Shown one piece after another: positions 55,916 through 64,000 of a DNA stretch of 64,000 bases. The notes beneath the pieces are model-generated. The model was not told where the DNA came from. It did no database searches and saw only the letters and a list, made by a program, of their open reading frames with translations. Numbering within the stretch: the first letter of the stretch is position 1; each line of letters begins with the position of its first letter. The position numbers and the translations under genes were made by a program. Source of the DNA: Mactromeris polynyma (Eukaryota > Mollusca > Bivalvia > Venerida > Mactridae); contig JASFXZ010000005.1 in NCBI GenBank assembly GCA_032209605.1, positions 29,748,905 through 29,812,904 of the forward strand, given 5' to 3'.

Positions 55916-58189
55916 TTAGTTGGCGGCAAGGTTTAATATCGATTCACAAACATTTTCCCATGATGTCTTCAGTCTATATTCTCCATCATTATTCTCCCAA
56001 AGAATCCGCACTTTGTTACGAAATAACAATTTCATTGCAGGAGTCATCATTGCAACATCCACATCTTCCTTCATCATCAACAGAATTGGTGTCTTCGTCT
56101 GAATGGCTTGCTGAAATTCCTCTTCACAGAAGTCACCATTGCAATAATTGTTTGAAATAACACTAAGAAAAACGGTGGACTGTTCAATACATCTCAAAGA
56201 CTCATTATAGACATACTGACCAGGACGAAACTGTGCATCACCACGACAAACAAGATTCCTATCTGTATCAACAATCTTCTGAAGACCTTCATTAAGGGGC
56301 CCAACAACATTGTCCAGTACGAAGTCTTCATCATCACTGCTATATGACAAAAATACGCAAAAACGACCCTCATCAACCCTTACCATATTGATAATATCAT
56401 TTCGTTTGGCTTGCTTATTTATTTGTTTCTTTCTCATGTATACAATAACAACCACACTGATGCACACTACAGTGAACACGACGGTCGATGAAATAAGTAT
56501 AATATTTCTGGTCTTTCTATCACAAATGTTCTGTACTCTTGTCGCAGCCTCTTTATTCATGTGTATCTGTTCTCCAGTTTCACCTTTACATGTAATGTTT
56601 TCAGAAAGTGTATCAATGAGCTCAGTGTTAAGAAGCCAATGTATAGAATGTATCGCCTCACATTTGTCACACATTAAAGGATTAAATGTTATACCCACTT
56701 TTGGTTTTCCATAATGTCCAGGCTCACTGGAGGTTGTATCTATATCAGTAGTATTGACTTCAACAGGCTGAACAGTTCTACTAAGTGAATCAATGTAACG
56801 CATCGATACTTCATCTATTACCTTTATACTATTCTTGATGAGGTTTAAAACTCGGAGTTTAAGTAGATTATGTAACTGGAAATGAACATGTGTCAGTCTA
56901 TTTCCTTCAAGGTTTATAACTTCAAGATTATCATTACCGGCGTACATGTCCTCTGGTATATCGGTGAGTTGATTTGATGCCAACTGAATGTTCTTCAATT
57001 TCTGTGAAGTCTTAAGAAGTTGAGCGAACAGTTGAATGTTTTCCATATACATTATATAAAGCTTATTGTCAGAAAGATCTAAATGTTCAAGATTGGGCAT
57101 ACAGTCAAATATGCTGGGATGTATGTACTCCATTCCATTATTAGCAAAGTTCCACAGTTGTATTGACTTCAAGTCAACGTTATCACACACAAATTCCAGG
57201 TCTAGGCGTCGTATGTTGTTTCTCATCGCTATTATTTCTTTCGACCAGCTTTTGAAATAGTTCACACTCCAAATTTTAGTATTATAGACAAATATATCAT
57301 AACTTACTATACCACTGGCATTAATCAATTCAGGAGAGAGAGCGTAGCTCCAGTAATGTTCAATATTTTTTAAAGGAATATTCACGTTCGACAAGGAAAA
57401 GGCTTGAAAATTATATAGCATCCATATTGTGTCGACGATAGCATCACTCGTGTCTATCATATGAATACGTTTGAAATCATCAGTGGTTACACCGTCAATT
57501 GATATTACACTAATCATAGCACGAGAGATGTTTAATATGTTCAATTGACTGAGGTCATTGATGATATTAAATTCGAGGACTGATACACGCGTCTTGCTCA
57601 AGTCGAGATGAAAAATTGGTTTTTGCGACAAACATCTGCTGAATTCTTTATCGATTGTCAAAGGCAACCATACGTAATTGATGTTGGACAATAATAATTG
57701 TTCCAAGTTTGGTACCTTTTCGGATCCATTAAGAGCTGCAGCTATTTCTTCAAGCCTAAACCTTGTACATCCACTAAAATCTAGGATTTTGACATTCCTA
57801 AGACCACACAACGTGCAAGGTTCAAACTGAATCCCACTCTCGGAGTGTACCTGTAATATTTCTAACTTTTGTAAATCTCTGAATGTACCATTTTTGAATA
57901 TTAAATCGTTAATGTGTGAGCCATACACTTCAGAGAATTTGAGATTTTTTACATTTTTCCAATTATCGGAATGAAATAGTGAAAAGTTTATTTCAAACGC
58001 AACGGATTTTGACATAAAATCTTTAATGTGTACACTGGTGACTTTCTTTGGAATGTCCAACGGTATATGATCACATGTCCAAACATTGTCCTCTAATGAT
58101 TCACATGCTGTATTCAATGTTTCGCAAACTGAAATATTGATTAAAGCAGTCAAAATGGCCAATGAAAATGATATCTTTAATATCTCCAT
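55916..58189 (-). CDS. Toll-like receptor C (LRR-TM-TIR), 757 aa
   Basis: Architecture as in TLR B: signal peptide, N-terminal Cys cap, leucine-rich repeats, LRRCT-like cluster, membrane span at about 562-584 and TIR at 609-757. It is a single open frame with AATAAA about 10 bases past the stop and a likely 5' UTR acceptor (TATTTTTGAATAG) about 50 bases before the ATG. Differences from B cluster in patches: VYGSHINDLI, a NIEHYWSYALSPEL segment, and EIIAMRNNIRRLDLEFVCDN. The last patch is closer to TLR A (EIIAMKNNIRR, EFVCDN) than to B, which suggests exchange between genes. Confidence 0.93.
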   Translation of the reverse strand: MEILKISFSLAILTALINISVCETLNTACESLEDNVWTCDHIPLDIPKKVTSVHIKDFMSKSVAFEINFSLFHSDNWKNVKNLKFSEVYGSHINDLIFKNGTFRDLQKLEILQVHSESGIQFEPCTLCGLRNVKILDFSGCTRFRLEEIAAALNGSEKVPNLEQLLLSNINYVWLPLTIDKEFSRCLSQKPIFHLDLSKTRVSVLEFNIINDLSQLNILNISRAMISVISIDGVTTDDFKRIHMIDTSDAIVDTIWMLYNFQAFSLSNVNIPLKNIEHYWSYALSPELINASGIVSYDIFVYNTKIWSVNYFKSWSKEIIAMRNNIRRLDLEFVCDNVDLKSIQLWNFANNGMEYIHPSIFDCMPNLEHLDLSDNKLYIMYMENIQLFAQLLKTSQKLKNIQLASNQLTDIPEDMYAGNDNLEVINLEGNRLTHVHFQLHNLLKLRVLNLIKNSIKVIDEVSMRYIDSLSRTVQPVEVNTTDIDTTSSEPGHYGKPKVGITFNPLMCDKCEAIHSIHWLLNTELIDTLSENITCKGETGEQIHMNKEAATRVQNICDRKTRNIILISSTVVFTVVCISVVVIVYMRKKQINKQAKRNDIINMVRVDEGRFCVFLSYSSDDEDFVLDNVVGPLNEGLQKIVDTDRNLVCRGDAQFRPGQYVYNESLRCIEQSTVFLSVISNNYCNGDFCEEEFQQAIQTKTPILLMMKEDVDVAMMTPAMKLLFRNKVRILWENNDGEYRLKTSWENVCESILNLAAN

Positions 58190-58844
58190 GTTCGTGGTCG
58201 TTGTTTCTTTCTTCGCTAAATCCTTGTATTTGTTGGTCTATTCAAAAATATAACAACTTTTATATTCATATTCGGAACCTCAATATTCTTTCAAAAATTC
58301 CATTTTTTGTATTTAATTGTAGTCTGTCATTCAGTAGTTTGACTATTCAATCCTAGGTTGTAAACAGCACGTGAAATTGAATGTCTGTAAATGAGCGCCT
58401 TTTCGCTATCTCTAAATTCATAAGCTATTAGATATATCGCACAATATCTACACAACTTCCCGAATTATATCCAGGATAATGCAAGGCATTATTGCGTATC
58501 AACATTTCAAAATCCCAAACAGTCTTCATGTATAACCATTGTACAAATATGAAGAAACACGTAGATAAGATATGTACCTGATTCATCCGAACTGAAAACG
58601 TTTGAACGGCCTTCACACAGTGAATGGGAGTGTAATTCATTTGGTATGAAATTTATTTTCTATGGTTTTGTTAACCTTCTAATTTTGTATGACACTAGAC
58701 TGAACAAAGTAACTGGAAAAAGGAAGGAAATATGATCATCCTAAACCTGTCATTTGTCAGTTATTTAATATACATTTAAGCTAATATATACATTAAGGCT
58801 AATACAAAGACATATGTACTCTGAAAAGAAGGTGCGGTTCATTA
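58190..58844. other. Upstream region of TLR C
   Basis: Near-identical to the B upstream region except for the loss of about 280 bases at 58620 (B equivalent 49109-49385). No gene seen. Confidence 0.5.
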
Positions 58845-59148
58845 AAATGTATCGTAGATACCTTACATTTAGGCTAATATAAAGACATATGGACCCTGAA
58901 AAAGAGGGTGCGGTTCGTTAAAATTTATCGTAGATACCGTACATTTAGGCTAATATAAAGACATATGGACCCTGAAAAAGAGGGTGCGGTTCGTTAAAAT
59001 TTATCGTAGATACCGTACATTTAGGCTAATATAAAGACATATGGACCCTGAAAAAGAGGGTGCGGTTCGTTAAAATTTATCGTAGATACCGTACATTTAG
59101 GCTAATATAAAGACATATGGACCCTGGAAAGGCGGTACGGTCTGTTAA
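58845..59148. repeat. 76-bp tandem repeat, four copies, upstream of TLR C
   Basis: Units start at about 58845, 58921, 58997 and 59073 with AAATTTATCGTAGATACC (AAATGTATC in the first) and contain ACATTTAGGCTAATATAAAG and GGTGCGGTTCGTT. TLR B has about one unit at the same place. Confidence 0.85.
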
Positions 59149-59155
59149 AATGATA

Positions 59156-59324
59156 AGTAAAACCTCAATTGAAGACCACCTATATAATAAGAGCACCTCA
59201 AAATTAAGAACACAAATTTCCAGCCCATTTTCAATGTTTTGCTCTTTATTTAACCTCAGTATTAAGACCAACTTAAGACCAACTCTATAATCCCAAGCGT
59301 TGTCTTATTATTGAAGCTTTACTG
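59156..59324. mobile_element. Tc1/mariner-type MITE upstream of TLR C
   Basis: Orthologous to 49696-49864, TA-flanked, with ends AGTAAAACCTCAATTGAAGA and (other strand) CAGTAAAGCTTCAATAATAA. Confidence 0.55.
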
Positions 59325-60672
59325 TAGTGTTGCATGTTATAGAATACACGTGTAAACGCATTTGATTTCCGAAATTTATGCGAAATTGACACCAGACATG
59401 TTGTCATGCTTAGATGAAATTGGAATATTTTTACACTTCCGGGTGAAATCTGGGGAAAATCCCTAAGTACAGTCACCAGTAGCAAACACTTCGATGTAGT
59501 CATGAATTACTATATAAATTATTCTTTTTAATCCACCCAAGATGAATCACAAGATAATGTTTCTTGCTTTAGTTCATCGCCACAAATTACGTAATATATG
59601 TAGGGTGTCACCTTTCCATTTAATACCAGAATGTCTGATGTTTAGTATTCAAATAGAGGATATTGGAATTGCTGATACCTCCTATTCGGATTAAAATCGC
59701 ACACAAATTATTATTCATTTTGAATACTATATATCTGCAATTTGAATGCCAGATATCCATATTTCACATATCACATAACTAGTACTGGAATTGAAGATAT
59801 CTAGTATTCGAATTGCAGATATCATCATTTCAGTTTTGATTTTAGAATACTAAATGTCTACAATACGGATAACAGTATGTATATATATATATTATATAGT
59901 ATTCAGTTGCGGATACATAGCCTTCGATTTGTATATACATAGATACATAAGAGGCGTTACATAGTACAGCTGCCTCCAATAAATATCCGAACATATTAAT
60001 TACATATACTTTGACCATCGAAAAACATCGTGATATTTTCAGAGCTATTTATGTCAAAATAACGTGATACCTGTTGTTATATTTCACGTTCTATGACACG
60101 ATGTGGTATAGTATTAGTTTACTGTTCACATTAATAAGAAATAAAGGTTTCTAGAGTTGTCTCTCTTGTATTATCACCATGTTTAAATATCATATAGTGC
60201 TTGTATAAATCTAAATGCATGCAACTTTGATGGTCAGTTACTGTATTAATGCTACAATTGTGCGTGTCCTGGTCATTTACATTATATTACATATACTTGT
60301 GTTACATACAAAACATAATATGGTGTCAGAAGTATACATATGTATTTAATCAATGTATTATACCAAATTCATTGGAGTATTAATTTAAATGACTTGAATT
60401 GGTGAACTGATTAGATTAACATTCAATATGGAATTATCAGGTATTCCTAATCTAGTTAAAGACATTTTGCCATTAACGTGGAAGAATGTCAAGAAACATA
60501 CAACCATGATAAACCAATTAAGTGTACGTCTACACATCATGGAATCATCAGCATGACATTGAAAGGTTTTGAATAATCTTTACGTAAATTATGAGAAATG
60601 TGTTGAACCGAAATGCTACAAGGATACACGACTGTAGCCTTCTAGGACAAAGTAAAACTAGAATTCACTAAT
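59325..60672. other. Duplicated upstream flank of TLR C, then unique sequence
   Basis: A conserved block (copy 6 of 6) lies at about 59390-59570. Near-identity with the B flank ends at about 60295. After that no TLR-unit sequence is seen. A short frame from 60428 (MELSGIPNLVKDILPLTWKN) may belong to the degraded retroelement that follows. Confidence 0.45.
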
Positions 60673-60846
60673 ATGGAAAAGGCTTGTATTATTGCTAAGG
60701 TCTACACCCCTTAAGAATTTTATAGTAGTATGGTAGTGGTTAATAAACCCCATTCAGAAAAAGACCTCAAGGACTTGCACAAGGCCATAAAGGGACCACA
60801 TTACCCAACCAAAACACTGGATGATATATTACCCAAATTAAGGTAG
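60673..60846 (+). pseudogene. Ty3/gypsy reverse transcriptase remnant
   Basis: From an ATG at 60673 the frame reads MEKACIIAKVYTP, a stop, EFYSSMVVVNKPHSEKDLKD, then LHKAIKGPHYPTKTLDDILP and KLR. This matches the gypsy reverse transcriptase stretch that normally reads like SSMVVVNK...DLNKAIKRPHYPLPTLED. The remainder of the domain is missing. It is unrelated in position and orientation to the LTR element at 19.6 kb. Confidence 0.7.
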
Positions 60847-61275
60847 CCCAATTGTTTACGTCGTCTGCAATTTAGATGCCAGATAGATAGTGAAATAATA
60901 TAACAAGTATCACGTTATTTTGACATAAATAGCTCTGAAAAAAATCACATTTTTTTGCCAGGCCAAAGTAAAGATAACGAGAAAATAATCGAAAACAAGA
61001 ACATTGAGAACAATACATGTTACACCACGAGATTGGGAAGATTATCAAAGCCTCCCAAGAGATTAGTTGAATCAAATGAATAATAATTATTGCCTTAAAC
61101 AAACTTGAAAGGGAGGTCTAGTATTAGACTGTTTACATATCAGGCACATTGTACATGTAACTTGCTACCTATGCATGCTGGGGTTTATAAGATGCTATCG
61201 TATTGTAGAGGGACACTCTTGTAGACTAGCTTGAATAAATAACATCAAACTATCTTGTGTTCTATAATACTAGAG
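60847..61275. other. Spacer before the satellite
   Basis: No gene supported. The 76-residue minus frame at 60872-61102 is hydrophobic and featureless. Confidence 0.4.
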
Positions 61276-64000
61276 TGACCAGTATACTGCCTACAATGAC
61301 CGGAATACTGAGTATAGTGATCAATATACTGACTACAATGACCGGAATACTGAGTATAGTGATCAATATACTGACTACAATGACCGGTATACTGAGTATA
61401 GTGACCAATATACTGACTACAATGACCGGTATACTGAGAATAGTGACCAATATACTGACTACAATGTCCGGTATACTGAGTATAGTGACCAATATACTGA
61501 CTACAATGACCGGTAAACTGAGTATAGTGACCGATATACTGACTACAATGTCCGGTATACTGAGTATAGTGACCAATATACTGACTACAATGTCCGGTAT
61601 ACTGAGTATAGTGACCGATATACTGACGACAATGACCGGTATACTGAGTATAGTGATCAATATACTGACTACAATGACCGGTAAACTGAGTATAGTGACC
61701 AATATACTGACTACAATGACCGGAATACTGAGTATAGTGACCAATATACTGACTACAATGACCGGTATACTGAGAATAGTGACCGATATACTGACTACAA
61801 TGACCGGTATACTGAGAATAGTGACCAATATACTGACAACAATGACCAATATACTGAGAATAGTGACCGATATACTGACTACAATGACCGGTAAACTGAG
61901 TATAGTGACCAATATACTGACTACAATGACCGGTATACTGAGTATAGTGACATATATACTGACTACAATGACCAATATACTGATTATATTGACCACTATA
62001 CTGACTACAATGACCAATATACTGACTACAATGACCAATATACTGATTATAGTGACCAATATACTGACTACAATGACCGGTATACTGAGTATAGTGACCA
62101 ATATACTGACTACAATGACCGGTATACTGAGTATAGTGACCAATATACTGACTACAATGACCGGTATACTGAGTATAGTGACCAATATACTGACTACAAT
62201 GACCAATATACTGATTATAGTGACCAATATACTGACTACAATGACCGGTATACTGATTATAGTGACCAATATACTGACTACAATGACCGGTATACTGAGT
62301 ATAGTGACCAATATACTGACTACAATGACCGGTATACTGAGTATAGTGACAGATATACTGACTACAATGACCAATATACTGACTACAATGACCAATATAC
62401 TGATTATAGTGACCAATATACTGACTACAATGACCGGTATACTGAGTATAGTGACCGATATACTGACTACAATGACCGGAATACTGAGTATAGTGACCAA
62501 TATACTGACTACAATGACCGGTATACTGAGTACAGTGACCGATATACTGACTACAATGACCGGTATACTGAGTATAGTGACCAATATACTGACTACAATG
62601 ACCGGTATACTGAGTATAGTGACCGATATACTGACTACAATGACCGGAATACTGAGTATAGTGACCAATATACTGACTACAATGACCGGTATACTGAGTA
62701 TAGTGACCGATATACTGACTACAATGACCGGTATACTGAGTATAGTGACCAATATACTGACTACAATGACCGGTATACTGAGTATAGTGACCGATATACT
62801 GACTACAATGACCGGAATACTGAGTATAGTGACCGATATACTGACTACAATGACCGGGATACTGAGTATAGTGATCAATATACTGACTACAATGACCGGT
62901 ATACTGAGTATAGTGACCAATATACTGACTACAATGACCGGTATATAGAGTATAGTGACCAATATACTGACAACAATGACCGGTATACTGAGAATAGTGA
63001 CCGATATACTGACTACAATGTCCGGAATACTGAGTATAGTGATCAATATACTGACTACAATGTCCGGTATACTTAGTATAGTGACCAATATACTGACTAC
63101 AATGTCCGGTATACTTAGTATAGTGATCAATATACTGACTACAATGACCGGTATACTGAGTATAGTGACCGATATACTGACTACAATGACCGGAATACTG
63201 AGTATAGTGACCGATATACTGACTACAATGACCGGTATACTGAGTATAGTGACCGATATACTGACTACAATGACCGGTATACTGAGTATAGTGACCAATA
63301 TACTGACTACAATGTCCGGTATACTGAGTATAGTGACCGATATACTGACTACAATGACCGGAATACTGAGTATAGTGACCAATATACTGACTACAATGTC
63401 CGGTATACTTAGTATAGTGACCAATATACTGACTACAATGACCGGTATACTGAGTAAAGTGACCAATATACTGACTACAATGACCGGTATACTGAGTATA
63501 GTGACCAATATACTGACTACAATGACCGGTATACTGAGTATAGTGACCAATATACTGACTACAATGTCCGGTATGCTGAGTATAGTGACCAATATACTGA
63601 CTACAATGACCGGTATACTGAGTATAGTGACCAATATACTGACTACAATGACCGGTATACTGAGTATAGTGACCAATATACTGACTACAATGTCCGGTAT
63701 ACTGAGTATAGTGACCAATTTACTGACTACAATGACCGGTATACTGAGTATAGTGACCAATATACTGACTACAATGACCGGTATACTGAGTATAGTGATC
63801 AATATACTGACTACAATGACCGGAATACTGAGTATAGTGGCCAATATACTGACTACAATGACCGGTATACTGAGTATAGTGACCGATATACTGACTACAA
63901 TGACCGGTATACTGAGTATAGTGACCGATATACTGACTACAATGACCGGTATACTGAGTATAGTGACCAATATACTGACTACAATGACCGGTATACTGAG
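61276..64000. repeat. 42-bp satellite array (two 21-bp half-units), runs off the window
   Basis: The unit alternates GACCAATATACTGACTACAAT and GACCGGTATACTGAGTATAGT, both 21 bp. About 65 copies of the 42-bp unit lie in the window and the array is still running at 64000. Variants at the sixth base (GACCAATA/GACCGATA/GATCAATA) and GTCCGG for GACCGG are interspersed. Because 42 is a multiple of three and the unit lacks stops in several frames, frames of 563 residues (plus) and 902 residues (minus, VTILSIPVIVVSI-type) arise. They are almost certainly not genes. Confidence 0.95.

Noticed and set aside
61262..63970. A 902-residue minus-strand frame and a 563-residue plus-strand frame
   Set aside because: Both are read-through of the 42-bp satellite. 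There is no start context, domain or codon bias beyond the repeat, and the frames lie on opposite strands of the same DNA.

Overview
The window looks like nuclear DNA of an invertebrate animal, most likely a bivalve mollusc. The base composition is AT-rich and spacers are long. One small gene family has GT-AG introns, TATA boxes and AATAAA signals. There are tRNA-headed SINEs, CR1/L2-like LINE wrecks, a Ty3/gypsy element and many MITEs, and large single-exon Toll-like receptor genes occur in tandem. The species is not identifiable from the sequence alone. No bacterial gene organisation and no CRISPR array were seen.

Layout. 1-14.5 kb is mostly debris: LINE fragments facing away from each other (0.4-2.4 kb), a broken MADF-like gene (3.2-3.5 kb), an orphan terminal exon (8.1-8.3 kb), MITEs, a tandem duplication (11 kb) and an internally deleted LINE (12.1-14.5 kb). 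14.6-17.7 kb and 25.9-28.1 kb are two copies of one unit. Each holds a four-exon gene for a small secreted Gly/Ser/Tyr-rich protein followed by a 17-bp minisatellite. Between them lie a SINE, a block that recurs at 39.6-40.5 kb, and a 3.4-kb Ty3/gypsy element with identical LTRs but a wrecked interior. A Tc1 remnant follows at 28.9-29.6 kb.

33.0-60.3 kb holds three tandem, minus-strand, intronless-coding TLR genes (A 33.0-35.3, B 46.4-48.7, C 55.9-58.2 kb) in duplicated spacers. The spacers carry the same MITEs, the same ~150-bp conserved block (six copies) and an hAT-like MITE just downstream of each gene. Between A and B lie a 33-34-bp palindromic array, a tRNA-like sequence, a LINE and a degenerate third copy of the Gly-rich gene. 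Between B and C is a nested pair of DNA elements. The window ends in a 42-bp satellite (61.3-64.0 kb) that runs off the edge.

How it fits together. The TLRs are probably membrane pattern-recognition receptors that signal through TIR adaptors. B and C are identical over their C-terminal ~405 residues, yet differ at 22 residues that all lie in the N-terminal half of the LRR ectodomain. This points to diversifying selection or patchy gene conversion. The Gly-rich genes are probably secreted structural or matrix proteins. Shared flanking blocks suggest that the Gly-rich and TLR loci grew by duplication of one ancestral composite unit. That link, and all functions stated here, are inferences from sequence.
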